Shown: positions 1 through 8,372, counted from the first letter of the stretch. The stretch: 31,683 nucleotides of DNA from Palsa-601 sp052146895 (GCA_052146895.1 JBKQLZ010000239.1:1-31683), one strand, 5' to 3'. Program-made: numbers and translations. The notes: generated from the sequence alone by a model not told the origin.

Positions 1-281
1 AATCATTGTCAGCCGTGCTGGCACAACATGAGGTGATTCCGATTATGGTCACCCAGATGATCGAGACTGGCGAGGAGTCCGGCGCGCTCGATGCCATGCT
101 CGAGAAGGTCGCGACCTTCTACGACAACGAGGTCAACCAGACCGTCGACAGCCTCACCTCGGTGCTCGAGCCGCTGCTGATCGTCACGATGGGCGCGGCC
201 ATCGGCGCCATTGTCATCTCGATGTACCTCCCCATGTTCAACATCTACAACGTCATCCAGAAGAACGGGTCCAACGCGTGA
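1..281 (+). CDS. pilC: Type IV pilus inner-membrane platform protein PilC, C-terminal part
   Basis: Only the last 93 or so codons are present; the reading frame is open to the left edge, so the start lies outside the window. The visible part has the C-terminal half of a type II secretion F domain: a helical stretch with the family's E-x-G-E-x-S-G-x-L motif (ETGEESGAL), then a long hydrophobic segment near the C-terminus ending in the usual MYLPMFNIYNVI. PilC-type proteins sit in the cytoplasmic membrane and link the assembly ATPases to the growing pilus. The following genes are PilM, PilN and PilO, so this is the end of a pilus operon. The downstream gap of 52 bases is too short to say whether transcription continues. 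Confidence 0.9.
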   Translation, partial: SLSAVLAQHEVIPIMVTQMIETGEESGALDAMLEKVATFYDNEVNQTVDSLTSVLEPLLIVTMGAAIGAIVISMYLPMFNIYNVIQKNGSNA

Positions 282-333
282 CGCTCTCAGTAACAGTCCT
301 CCGCCTTAACGCAACCGAGAACAGGAGTCGTTG

Positions 334-2052
334 ATGGCTTCGAGCTCTTCGAGGCGCGTCGGCCTAGAGATCAGCAACAGCGCGGTCCGGATCGCAGAGG
401 TCTCTGTGAGCGGTGGCCGGGGCAAGCTGCTCAACCTCGGCCAGGTCCGCCTGCCACCTCGCTCGGTCGTCGACGGGGCGGTCGTCGACGTCCTCGCAGT
501 CGCGGGTGCGATCGAGCGCTGCATGAAGGAGGGTGGCTTCACGATCAAGGAGGTGCACCTCGGCGCCGCCGGACTGCGCGCGATCACTCGCGAGCTCGAC
601 ATGCCGCACGTGCCCGACAGCGAGCTCGACTCAGCCGTCCGCTTGCAGGCGCTCGACGTCATTCCCTTCCCTGCCGACAAGACCCTGCTGTCCGCGCGGC
701 CTCTCGAGGACATCGTGCTTCCTGACGGGACGTCGATGCGCCGGGTTCTCCTGGCTGCGGCACACCGCGACCTCGTCGACCCGCTGCTCGAGGCTGTCAC
801 GACGGCAGGACTCGTCCCGATGAGCGTCGACCTCGCCTCGACGGCCCTCGTGCGCGCACTGTACGACCCCTCAGTTCCTTCGGGCGGGCCGGAGGCGATC
901 GTCTCGATCGGGAGCGGCCTCACCACGATCGTCGTCCACGAAGATGGGGTGCCTCACTTCGTCCGCACGATCGCCGAAGGTGGGGACACGATCACAGCCG
1001 CGATCGCGGGCGCACTCGACCTCCCGATGGATGACGCCGAGAGCACGAAACGCAATCTCGACTCAACCGGTCCCCACATCCGCGCAGCGGCTGCGGCTGC
1101 CCAAGACGCGGCAGCGTCCCTGATCGCCGAGATCCGGAGCTCGGTCGACTACTACTCGACCCTGCCCGGTCGCCACGACGTGCGCCGGGTCAAGCTGACC
1201 GGTGGCGGGTCGCGGCTGGCCGGACTGTCCGAGCGCCTGCAGCAGCAGACGAGAGCAGAGGTCGTAGCGGGCAGCGCCCTCGCCCGCCTCGACGTGAGCT
1301 CCCTCAGCCTCAGCCCGGACGACATCGTGCGGCGCGACCCGCTCGTGTCGACCGTCGTTGGGCTCGCGCTACCGGATCCGCCAGGCGTCAAGTCGCTCGA
1401 CCTGCTGCCTCCGGAGATCATGGCGGCACGCCGGCAGCACACCGTCGAGCGCACCGTCATCGCGATCGCGGTCGTCATCGTGCTCGCTCTCGCCGGGCTC
1501 GGAGTGCTCCGCTACCTCGACGTGCGGAATGCCGAGAACCAGTCCAACGCACTGAGCGCTCAGATCACGTCGCTGAACGCCCAGGTCGCAGATGAGGACA
1601 GAGAGGCTCGGGTCTACGCCCAGATCACGGGCGATGGCGCATCCGTAGTGCCGGTGCTGCAGCGAGAGGTCGATTGGCCGCTCGTGCTCTCGGACCTCGC
1701 CAAGGCGACGCCTAGCGGCGGCACCATCACCTCGATCAGCGGAGTCTGGACGCCGCCGGCACCGCCGGTAGCCCCGATCGCCGGTGCCCCGACGACGACG
1801 ACTCTGCCCGCGACGACTCAAGCTGGTCTCGAGGACATCTCCATCGCCAGCTTGAGCATCAACATCTCGACGAATCAGGGCTTCACGTACTTCAAGACGT
1901 GGCTGCAGGCGATGTCGACATCGCCGCAGTTCCGTTACGTGTCGTACTCGTCGATCACCCACACGGGTACGACGGTCACCTGGTCGGCGACCCTCACGGT
2001 CCTGGCGACCATCCAGTCCGGTCGGCTCCAGCAGTTCGAGGTGACAAAGTGA
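334..2052 (+). CDS. PilM-PilN fusion protein of the type IV pilus alignment complex
   Basis: This is a 572-residue protein. The first 340 or so residues look like PilM, an actin-like ATPase: a GLEISNSAVRIAEV phosphate-1-type motif, a central VSIGSGLTTIVV segment and a KLTGGGSRLAGL motif. A hydrophobic segment at about 374-395 follows, then a coiled-coil-like stretch, a Pro/Thr linker at about 473-496 and a C-terminal domain as in PilN. PilM is normally a separate cytoplasmic protein that binds the short N-terminal tail of membrane protein PilN, so the fusion joins two known partners. I chose ATG at 334 because AGGAG lies 6 bases upstream; a TTG at 331 is in frame. It overlaps pilO by 4 bases. 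Confidence 0.87.
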   Translation: MASSSSRRVGLEISNSAVRIAEVSVSGGRGKLLNLGQVRLPPRSVVDGAVVDVLAVAGAIERCMKEGGFTIKEVHLGAAGLRAITRELDMPHVPDSELDSAVRLQALDVIPFPADKTLLSARPLEDIVLPDGTSMRRVLLAAAHRDLVDPLLEAVTTAGLVPMSVDLASTALVRALYDPSVPSGGPEAIVSIGSGLTTIVVHEDGVPHFVRTIAEGGDTITAAIAGALDLPMDDAESTKRNLDSTGPHIRAAAAAAQDAAASLIAEIRSSVDYYSTLPGRHDVRRVKLTGGGSRLAGLSERLQQQTRAEVVAGSALARLDVSSLSLSPDDIVRRDPLVSTVVGLALPDPPGVKSLDLLPPEIMAARRQHTVERTVIAIAVVIVLALAGLGVLRYLDVRNAENQSNALSAQITSLNAQVADEDREARVYAQITGDGASVVPVLQREVDWPLVLSDLAKATPSGGTITSISGVWTPPAPPVAPIAGAPTTTTLPATTQAGLEDISIASLSINISTNQGFTYFKTWLQAMSTSPQFRYVSYSSITHTGTTVTWSATLTVLATIQSGRLQQFEVTK

Positions 2053-2666
2053 AGCGGCTCGGCAGAATCAACTTCGATCTCCTCAAGCGACCGCGCGTCC
2101 TGATCTCCATCGGGGTCGTCATCGTCCTCGTCATAGCGTTCTACTTCGCCTGGTGGTCACCCGAGAGCACCAAGCTGACATCGGTGGACGCACAAAAGGT
2201 GGCGAAGCAACTGCAGATCACGCAGTTGAACGCTCGCATCGCGACGCTGAAGACCGAGAACAGGATCGTCGCCCAGGACAAGAAGTACCTCGGTTTCTTC
2301 GACGCGGAGATACCGCCCCTGCCCGAGCAGGGCAATCTCGTCTACCTGCTCGGTCAGCTGGAGAAGGCGGACAACGTCTTCGTCTCGACCATCGGCGTCT
2401 CGACGGTTGACCCGCCGTCGACCGGGAGCTCGATCGGCACCATCCCCATCTCCTTGTCGCTCACCGGGTCCCATTCCGGCTGCATCAAGTTCCTCGAGGC
2501 CCTGTACAAGATGCCGCGGCTGATCACAGTGCAGAGCATCAACCCCGCGGCGACGAGCACGAGCGCCGGTGGGGTTCCCAACGTCCTGCTCGTCAATGGA
2601 GCGCCTTTCTCGCTCACCCTCTCGGCTACGGCCTACTTCTCCCAAGCGGTCGTCGCGGCCTCGTGA
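2049..2666 (+). CDS. pilO: Type IV pilus assembly protein PilO
   Basis: This 205-residue protein has a basic N-terminus, one membrane segment at about residues 17-36, a Gln/Lys/Leu-rich coiled-coil stretch and a C-terminal domain with the G-N-L-V-Y-L-L-G-Q-L-E and F-L-E-A-L-Y patterns of PilO, where the domain has a ferredoxin-like fold. PilO pairs with PilN on the outer face of the cytoplasmic membrane and helps align the pilus machine. The GTG start at 2049 overlaps the stop of the PilM-PilN gene (GTGA), which indicates translational coupling. It is the last pilus gene before the mycofactocin block, 105 bases upstream of mftA. The family call rests on position and layout more than on a sharp motif. 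Confidence 0.8.
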   Translation: MKRLGRINFDLLKRPRVLISIGVVIVLVIAFYFAWWSPESTKLTSVDAQKVAKQLQITQLNARIATLKTENRIVAQDKKYLGFFDAEIPPLPEQGNLVYLLGQLEKADNVFVSTIGVSTVDPPSTGSSIGTIPISLSLTGSHSGCIKFLEALYKMPRLITVQSINPAATSTSAGGVPNVLLVNGAPFSLTLSATAYFSQAVVAAS

Positions 2667-2712
2667 GATCGTAGGCCCGTAGCTCGAATCGAAGCCTGAG
2701 ATGGCGCGTCGT

Positions 2713-2718
2713 TATACT
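2713..2718 (+). promoter_or_regulatory. Candidate -10 box for the mycofactocin operon
   Basis: TATACT stands out in a GC-rich 105-base gap between pilO and mftA. It is 54 bases ahead of the mftA start. I see no good -35 hexamer at the expected spacing; the nearest sequence is a weak TCGAAT-like stretch. No inverted repeat typical of a TetR-type (MftR) operator is obvious here. Confidence 0.35.
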
Positions 2719-2756
2719 TCGCCTCGATGTGGCGGGGCGTGCCCGCTCGCCGATCT

Positions 2757-2763
2757 GGGGAGG
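2757..2763 (+). promoter_or_regulatory. Strong ribosome binding site of mftA
   Basis: GGGGAGG lies 8 bases before the ATG at 2772 and fixes that start over the upstream GTG/ATG candidates in the same frame. The 11-base string GGGGAGGTCCG is repeated exactly before the alcohol dehydrogenase gene (13552-13562). These are the strongest such sites in the block. Confidence 0.65.
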
Positions 2764-2771
2764 TCCGCCTG

Positions 2772-2951
2772 ATGCCAGAGCTTGCCCGAGAGCCCACCGC
2801 CGTTGCCGCCGGCGCTGCCGGTGACGCCTCACTCGGCGGCCGCGCACACGTGCCGGCGGCGGCGAACGCCGCACCCGGCCTCGCGCCTCTCGTCGAGGAC
2901 GAGATGCTGGTCGAGGAGATCTCGATCGATGGAATGTGCGGGGTCTACTGA
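2772..2951 (+). CDS. mftA: Mycofactocin precursor peptide MftA
   Basis: This 59-residue peptide ends in ISIDGMCGVY, the hallmark C-terminus of MftA. In the known pathway MftC oxidatively decarboxylates the final Tyr and links it to the preceding Val; MftE then cuts off the modified dipeptide. The residues just before the core (VEDEMLVEE) are acidic, as in mycobacterial MftA, and probably form the part bound by MftB. The N-terminal 40 residues are Ala/Gly/Pro-rich, making this leader about twice as long as the roughly 30-residue mycobacterial one. The ATG at 2772 is set by a strong GGGGAGG site; starting at 2727 would add 15 residues with no such support. It overlaps mftB by 23 bases. Confidence 0.95.
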   Translation: MPELAREPTAVAAGAAGDASLGGRAHVPAAANAAPGLAPLVEDEMLVEEISIDGMCGVY

Positions 2952-3243
2952 GCTGCCGGCGACCCCGGATTGCGAGATAGGCCTTGACCTGTCCAAGCCG
3001 TACGAGCTTCACCCAGACGTCGCCCTGAGGCGAGAGCCGTTCGGCGCGCTCGCCTACCACTACGGCAACCGCCGTCTCAACTTCCTCCGCTCGATCGAGA
3101 TGGTCGAGCTCGTCGAGACGCTCGGGTTGCACGCGTGCGCCGAGGCTGCGATGGACTCGGCGGGTATCGACGCCGGCCGCCGCCCGGCGTTCGGCCGCGC
3201 GCTCGAGTCGCTCCTCGCGAGCGAGGTGATCCGTGCCCGCTGA
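2929..3243 (+). CDS. mftB: Mycofactocin precursor-binding chaperone MftB
   Basis: This 104-residue protein has a PqqD-like RRE fold pattern: residues 27-56 contain the L-H-P-D-V-A-L-R-R-E-P-F-G-A and Y-G-N-R-R-L-N-F-L strands found in MftB. MftB binds the MftA leader and presents its C-terminus to the radical SAM enzyme MftC. The frame is open further upstream, but the ATG at 2929 has GAGGAG about 10 bases before it and gives a normal family length; the upstream extension only mirrors mftA in another frame. The start lies inside the last codons of mftA, and the end overlaps mftC by 11 bases, so the three are translationally coupled. Confidence 0.9.
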   Translation: MECAGSTELPATPDCEIGLDLSKPYELHPDVALRREPFGALAYHYGNRRLNFLRSIEMVELVETLGLHACAEAAMDSAGIDAGRRPAFGRALESLLASEVIRAR

Positions 3244-4390
3244 GCCGCTCTCGGACCAGCTGGCGCTTGGGCTGGACGCTCCGATCTGCCTGACGTGGGA
3301 GGTGACGTATGGGTGCAACCTCGCCTGCACGCATTGCCTCTCGAGCTCGGGACGGCGCGACCCCCGCGAGCTGACGACGGGTGAGGCGCGCCGCTTCATC
3401 GACGAGCTCGCCTCGATGCAGGTCTTCTACGTGAACATCGGTGGAGGAGAGCCGACGTTGCGGCCGGACTTCACAGAGCTTGTCGAGTACGCCATCGACT
3501 CGAAAGTGGGTGTGAAGTTCTCGACCAACGGCACGACGATGACGCCCGCGAGGGCTCGCCGCTTCGCCGAGATGGACTACCTCGACATCCAGATCAGCCT
3601 CGATGGCGCTCACCCTTCCTCGAACGACGTTGTCCGCGGGCAGGGCAGCTACGCCGCCGCCGTGCGGGCGATGGCGGCCCTGGCAGATGCCGGCTTCGCC
3701 GGTTTCAAGGTGAGCGTCGTCGTCACGCGCTACAACGCGGGTGAGCTCGACGAGCTGCTGGCGCTGGCGGAGAGCCACGGTGGCGAGCTACGCGTGACGA
3801 GGCTCCGGCCTTCGGGCCGAGGAGCGGTCGCGTGGCACGAGCTGCGCCCGACGGCCGAGCAGCTCGTGGATGTCCACGGCTTTCTCGTAGACCACCCCCG
3901 AGTGCTCACGGGCGATTCCTTCTTCCATCTCGCTCCTCTCGGGGAGCCGCTCGCCGGGCTCAACCTGTGTGGCGCGGGCCGGGTCGTCTGCCTCGTCGAC
4001 CCGCTGGGCGACGTCTACGCGTGCCCGTTCGTCATGCACCCTGAGTTCAAGGCTGGCAGTTTGCGAGACGAGGGTGGCTTCGCGAGGGTGTGGCGGGAGG
4101 CCGAGCTGTTCGCAGGGCTCCGGCTACCGTCATCGGGCGGCGCGTGCAACGCGTGCGGATCGTTCGCGGCGTGTCACGGCGGCTGCATGGCGGCGAAGTT
4201 CTTCACGGGCCTGCCGCTCGACGGACCGGATCCCGAGTGCGTGCTCGGCCACGGAGAGACCGCTCTCGGCCTCGTGCGTGCAGGGCGGGTGCCGGCAGTC
4301 GGTCACGGCCACTCAAAGCCCTCGCGCCGGTCGGCACGTGGACCTTCGTCCCGGCCTGTCGTGGTGTCGCTCGGCACGACCCGGCGGTGA
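3233..4390 (+). CDS. mftC: Mycofactocin radical SAM maturase MftC
   Basis: This 385-residue radical SAM enzyme carries the C-x3-C-x2-C cluster motif at Cys28, Cys32 and Cys35, a GGGEP SAM-binding motif, and a SPASM domain with Cys246, 253, 264, 305, 308, 314, 318 and 336 for auxiliary iron-sulfur clusters. In characterised systems MftC decarboxylates the C-terminal Tyr of MftA and then forms a carbon-carbon bond to Val. The GTG start overlaps mftB by 11 bases and is preceded by GCGAGG. The last 40 or so residues after the SPASM domain (Ser/Arg-rich) look like an unstructured tail. The stop overlaps the next gene by 4 bases. Confidence 0.95.
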   Translation: MPAEPLSDQLALGLDAPICLTWEVTYGCNLACTHCLSSSGRRDPRELTTGEARRFIDELASMQVFYVNIGGGEPTLRPDFTELVEYAIDSKVGVKFSTNGTTMTPARARRFAEMDYLDIQISLDGAHPSSNDVVRGQGSYAAAVRAMAALADAGFAGFKVSVVVTRYNAGELDELLALAESHGGELRVTRLRPSGRGAVAWHELRPTAEQLVDVHGFLVDHPRVLTGDSFFHLAPLGEPLAGLNLCGAGRVVCLVDPLGDVYACPFVMHPEFKAGSLRDEGGFARVWREAELFAGLRLPSSGGACNACGSFAACHGGCMAAKFFTGLPLDGPDPECVLGHGETALGLVRAGRVPAVGHGHSKPSRRSARGPSSRPVVVSLGTTRR

Positions 4391-6396
4391 CGGAGCTCGG
4401 CGACAGGTTCGAGCTGGGCAGCGCCACCTCTCCCAACCGGATCGTCTTCGGACCTCACGAGACGAATCTCGGGTTGAGGCGGTCCATCAGCGAACGGCAT
4501 GTCGCTTACTACAGCGCGAGGGCAAGAGGCGGCGCCGGGATCGTCGTGATCGAAGAGGCGTCGGTGCACGCGTCGGACTGGCCCTACGAGCGCTCGCCTC
4601 TCGCCTCGGCGTGCGGAGAGGGCTGGCGCGAGGTCGCGCTCGCGTGCCACGCGGACGGAGCGCTCGCGATCGCTGCCGTTGGGCACTCAGGTGGCCAGGG
4701 CTCGAGCGCGTACCACCAGCGTGCCCTCTGGGGACCGTCGCGCACGCCCGACGTCGCGACACGGGAAGCCCCTGTGGCGATGGAGATGACCGAGATAGCC
4801 GAGCTCGTCTCGGGCTATGCCGAGGCCGGCGCGCTGGCATGCGCGGCCGGATGCGACGGGGTGGAGATCAACGCCGGCCAGTGGAGCCTCCTGCGGCAGT
4901 TCGCCTCCGGCCTCACGAATCAACGATCAGACGACTACGGCACAGACCGCGCCCGCTTCTTGCGAGAGGTCCTTCTCGCGGTGCGGGCCGCCGCCCCCCG
5001 GGCCGTGATCGGCCTGAGAGCGTCGTGTGACGAGCTTGCCCCGTGGGCCGGCCTCGTGCCCGAGGCGGCGGCCTCGATGCTGGCAGCCCTCGCGGGCGAG
5101 CCCGGCGCGGGCGAGCGCTGTGCGTTCGACTACGTCACCGTCGTGCGCGGGTCTGCGTACGGTGCATCCGCCACCCGCGCGGACGGGCACGAGCGCACCG
5201 GTTTCAACCGTGAGCTTGCGGCTCTCATCCGCAAGAGCCTGCCGCCGCAGGTCGCCGTGATCGCTCAGGGGTCGATCGTCGACGCCGACATGGCCCGCGC
5301 GATCGTCGGGAGCGGCGAGGCCGATGCCGTCGAGATGACCCGGGCGCAGATCGCCGACCCGAACCTCACTCGCAAACTGTTGGCCGGTGTCGATGCGAGG
5401 ATCCGCCCGTGCGTGCTCTGCAATCAGCTCTGCCAGGTGCGAGACGCGCGCAACCCGATAGTGAGCTGCATCGGCGAACCGCGGACGGGCCACGAGACCC
5501 ATGACCCCGATCCCGAGACGACGCCGGCGGGCACGCACGAGCAGTCGCTCCTCGTAGTCGGAGGAGGTCCTGCCGGACTGGAATGTGCGCGGGTGGCAGC
5601 GCTCGCGGGCTTGCGTGTGACCGTGATCGAGCGCCGCCTCGAGCTCGGGGGCATGGTTACGTTCGCGGCCGCCCGAGCTCCGGGCCGTCAACGCCTGTCG
5701 ATGCTGACGTCCTGGCTCGAGAGCGAATGCCGGCTGGCAGGCGTCGAGCTCGTGACAGGTCACGAGGTCACGCTCGAGGAGCTCGACGCTCACGAGGGCC
5801 CGGTCGCGATCTGCACCGGGTCGAGACCGGGCCGGCGCGCTTACGACGTGATGGCACCTGGGACCGCCGTGACGGCGGCGGACGTTCTCGGAGCCGAGCG
5901 GCTGCCCGGTGACCCAGGACCGGGGCCGGTCGTCGTCTGGGACCCGATCGGCGGGCCGGTCGGCGTCGGGGTGGCTGAGCTCCTGGCAGGGATAGGCGGG
6001 CCGGTGCTCCTCGTGACTCCTGACTTCGTAGCGGGCGAGCAGCTTGCCCGCACAGGTGATCTCGCCCCCGCGAACGTGCGCCTCGCACGTGCCGGCGTCG
6101 AGATCGTGAAGCACTCGATCGTCCGCGCCGTGGACATGAACGGGGTCACGGTCGAGGACCGTTTCTCTGCCGATCGCCGCCTCGTGCCGGACGCGCTGCT
6201 CGTCGATGCGGGCCACCGGTTGCCGGAGGATGCCCTGTACCGCTCGCTCGGCGCCGACACGCTCCCGCGCGGCCCGGTGATGATCGCGGGCGACGCTGTC
6301 GCCCCCCGCACCATCCACGAGGCGATCCTCGAGGGGCGCCGGGTCGGGCTCTCGCTCGCTCAGGCAGCCGTCGCTTTGCCGGCGGCGTCGCGATGA
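4387..6396 (+). CDS. Mycofactocin-system FadH/OYE-type flavin/iron-sulfur oxidoreductase 1
   Basis: This 669-residue protein has three parts. First is an old-yellow-enzyme FMN barrel (about 1-330). Next is a 4Fe-4S motif, C-x2-C-x3-C-x11-C, at Cys342, 345, 349 and 361. Last is an FAD/nucleotide-binding half starting with GGGPAG at 392-397. This is the plan of 2,4-dienoyl-CoA reductase (FadH) and trimethylamine dehydrogenase (TMADH). The barrel active-site stretch reads G-C-D-G-V-E-I-N-A-G-Q-W-S (155-167), so the catalytic Tyr of FadH aligns with Ser167 and the HxxH-type His pair is missing. Such proteins are known companions of mycofactocin clusters; their substrate is not established. I infer a role in oxidising reduced mycofactocin or in cofactor maturation. 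The GTG start overlaps the mftC stop (GTGA). Confidence 0.85.
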   Translation: MTELGDRFELGSATSPNRIVFGPHETNLGLRRSISERHVAYYSARARGGAGIVVIEEASVHASDWPYERSPLASACGEGWREVALACHADGALAIAAVGHSGGQGSSAYHQRALWGPSRTPDVATREAPVAMEMTEIAELVSGYAEAGALACAAGCDGVEINAGQWSLLRQFASGLTNQRSDDYGTDRARFLREVLLAVRAAAPRAVIGLRASCDELAPWAGLVPEAAASMLAALAGEPGAGERCAFDYVTVVRGSAYGASATRADGHERTGFNRELAALIRKSLPPQVAVIAQGSIVDADMARAIVGSGEADAVEMTRAQIADPNLTRKLLAGVDARIRPCVLCNQLCQVRDARNPIVSCIGEPRTGHETHDPDPETTPAGTHEQSLLVVGGGPAGLECARVAALAGLRVTVIERRLELGGMVTFAAARAPGRQRLSMLTSWLESECRLAGVELVTGHEVTLEELDAHEGPVAICTGSRPGRRAYDVMAPGTAVTAADVLGAERLPGDPGPGPVVVWDPIGGPVGVGVAELLAGIGGPVLLVTPDFVAGEQLARTGDLAPANVRLARAGVEIVKHSIVRAVDMNGVTVEDRFSADRRLVPDALLVDAGHRLPEDALYRSLGADTLPRGPVMIAGDAVAPRTIHEAILEGRRVGLSLAQAAVALPAASR

Positions 6397-8372
6397 CTGC
6401 CAGCCAGCGATACCCGCTGCTGTTCGCGCCGCAGAGGATCGGCCCCGTGACCGTCGCGAACCGGATCGTCTTCTCGGCCCACCTGACGAACTACGCGCAA
6501 GGCGGGATGCCGACAGAACAGCACGCGGCGTACTACGAGGCCCGGGCGGCGGGCGGAGCCGGCCTCATCATCACCGAGGAGCACTCGACCCACCCGACCG
6601 ACTGGCCTTACGAGAAACTCATCCACGGTTTCCACGAAACCGTCGTGCCCGGCTACCGTCGCATCACCGCGGCGGTGCACCGGCACGGAACGCCGATCTT
6701 CGCCCAGATCAACCACAACGGTGGGCAAGCTTCGAGCATGTACACCCGCCTTCCCGTCTGGGCTCCGTCGCCCGTGGCGGACCCGTTGTTCAGGGAGGTC
6801 CCCCACGCGGTCGACGAGCTCGAGATCGCGGAGATCATCGAGGGCTACGTCACAGTGGCTGCCAATTGCCGAGAGGGCGGCTTCGACGGCATCGAGTTGC
6901 AGTGCAGCCACAGCTCGATCGTGCGCGGCTTTTTGTCCCCGGTGACGAACGTTCGCACGGATCGCTACGGTGGCGCGTTGGAGGGCCGGGCGCGCCTCTT
7001 GCTCGAGCTGCTGCCCGCAGTCCGCGAAGCTGTCGGGCCGGGCCTCGCGATCGGAGTCAGGCTCTGCGGTGACGAGCTGATCGAAGGCGGCACGACGATC
7101 GACGAGGCGGTCGCGGTGGCGCAGATGGTCGAGCGTCAGGGATGCGCCGATTACATCAACACCTCGATCGGCGTCGCGACCGCAACGCTCTTCATGATCG
7201 AGGCCTCGATGCACGTCCCTGCCGGATACGCGAGCTTCATCCCGTCTGCGATCCGGGCGGCGGTGTCGCTGCCGGTCGTCGGCGTCGGCCGCTTCAAGGA
7301 CCCACTGCAGGCCGAGAGAGCCCTTGCCGAGGGACACTGCGACCTCGTGGGCGTTGTGCGCGGCCAGATCGCGGACCCGGATTTCGCCCGCAAGGCGCAA
7401 ACCGGCCATACCGAGTCGATCCGCATCTGCCTGTCGTGCAACCAGGAGTGCGTCGGTCGAATGGGCCTCAACCGATGGCTCGGATGCATCGAGAACCCGC
7501 GCACGGGGCGCGAGGCCGAACTGGGTCCTGAGCCGCCGAAGGGAGGTCCCCGCTCGGCCGCCAGCCGTGGTGTCGTGGTAGTGGGGGCGGGGCCTGGCGG
7601 CATGCAGGCAGCGATAGCGGCAGCCCGGCGTGGGCTCACGGTGACCGTGCTCGAGAGGGCGGGGGAGCCCGGCGGCCAGGTGCGTCTCGCGGCGACCGTG
7701 GCGAACCGGGCGGAGTTCGCCGACCTCGTGCGCAACCAGGTGCGCGAGTGCCGCGAGCTGGGCGTGAACTTCGAGCTCGGTGTGGTCGCAGATGCCGCCG
7801 GTGTTGTCGCACGCGATCCCGTAGCCGTGGTGGTGGCGACGGGGTCGCGACCCGAGGTGCCATGGTGGGTGGCAGAGGCAGCCGGCACTTCCGTGGCCGA
7901 CGTGCGAGACGTCCTCGAAGGATCAGCGTCACCTTCTGGTTCGGTGCTCGTCGTCGACGAGCTCGGGTTCCATCAGGCAACGAGCGTCGCTGAGCTTCTC
8001 GCCGATCGAGGGTGCCGCGTCGAGATCGTGACCCCGGCCATGGTTGTCGGCCAGGACCTCGGTGTCACGCTCGATCTCGAGGGATTCACGATCCGGGCGG
8101 AATCAAAGGGGATTGCCCGGTCGACCGACCGCGTCGTGATGGGAATGAGCGAGGAGGGAGTCCTCCTGCTTCACCACCCGACGGGGTCCGAGGAACTGCG
8201 ACAGGTCGATTGGGTCGTGCTCGCCGTCCCGCCCGCTCCAGAGGACAGCTTGTACTTCGCCCTGAAGGATGCGGACGCGTCCCTGCAAGTGCATCGTGTC
8301 GGCGACTGCGTCGCACCGCGGCGGGCGCATGCAGCTGTCATCGAAGGCGAGCGGGTCGGGGCGGCGTTGTGA
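6393..8372 (+). CDS. Mycofactocin-system FadH/OYE-type flavin/iron-sulfur oxidoreductase 2
   Basis: This 659-residue paralogue of the preceding gene has the same three-part plan: an FMN barrel with N-V-R-T-D-R-Y-G-G, a 4Fe-4S motif at Cys346, 349, 353 and 365, and a GAGPGG FAD loop at 398-403. The active-site stretch is G-F-D-G-I-E-L-Q-C-S-H-S-S (163-175), with Ser175 where FadH has its catalytic Tyr. The second nucleotide-binding loop reads V-L-V-V-D-E-L-G-F-H (518-527), with no GxGxxG. It resembles the vestigial site of TMADH-type enzymes, which give electrons to ETF, not to NAD(P). The next genes encode ETF. The ATG overlaps the previous stop (ATGA). The exact substrate is unknown. Confidence 0.86.
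   Translation: MTASQRYPLLFAPQRIGPVTVANRIVFSAHLTNYAQGGMPTEQHAAYYEARAAGGAGLIITEEHSTHPTDWPYEKLIHGFHETVVPGYRRITAAVHRHGTPIFAQINHNGGQASSMYTRLPVWAPSPVADPLFREVPHAVDELEIAEIIEGYVTVAANCREGGFDGIELQCSHSSIVRGFLSPVTNVRTDRYGGALEGRARLLLELLPAVREAVGPGLAIGVRLCGDELIEGGTTIDEAVAVAQMVERQGCADYINTSIGVATATLFMIEASMHVPAGYASFIPSAIRAAVSLPVVGVGRFKDPLQAERALAEGHCDLVGVVRGQIADPDFARKAQTGHTESIRICLSCNQECVGRMGLNRWLGCIENPRTGREAELGPEPPKGGPRSAASRGVVVVGAGPGGMQAAIAAARRGLTVTVLERAGEPGGQVRLAATVANRAEFADLVRNQVRECRELGVNFELGVVADAAGVVARDPVAVVVATGSRPEVPWWVAEAAGTSVADVRDVLEGSASPSGSVLVVDELGFHQATSVAELLADRGCRVEIVTPAMVVGQDLGVTLDLEGFTIRAESKGIARSTDRVVMGMSEEGVLLLHHPTGSEELRQVDWVVLAVPPAPEDSLYFALKDADASLQVHRVGDCVAPRRAHAAVIEGERVGAAL

Noticed and set aside
2782..2928. 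N-terminal extension of MftB over mftA
   Set aside because: It is a shadow of mftA in another frame, and the ATG at 2929 has a good ribosome site and gives normal length.
4090..4386. N-terminal extension of OYE1 inside mftC
   Set aside because: Arg-rich out-of-frame reading of the MftC SPASM domain; OYE barrels normally begin just after the GTG at 4387.
4927..6318. 463-codon open frame on the minus strand opposite OYE1
   Set aside because: High-GC shadow frame: no recognisable motif, and the plus strand has a clear domain-complete protein.
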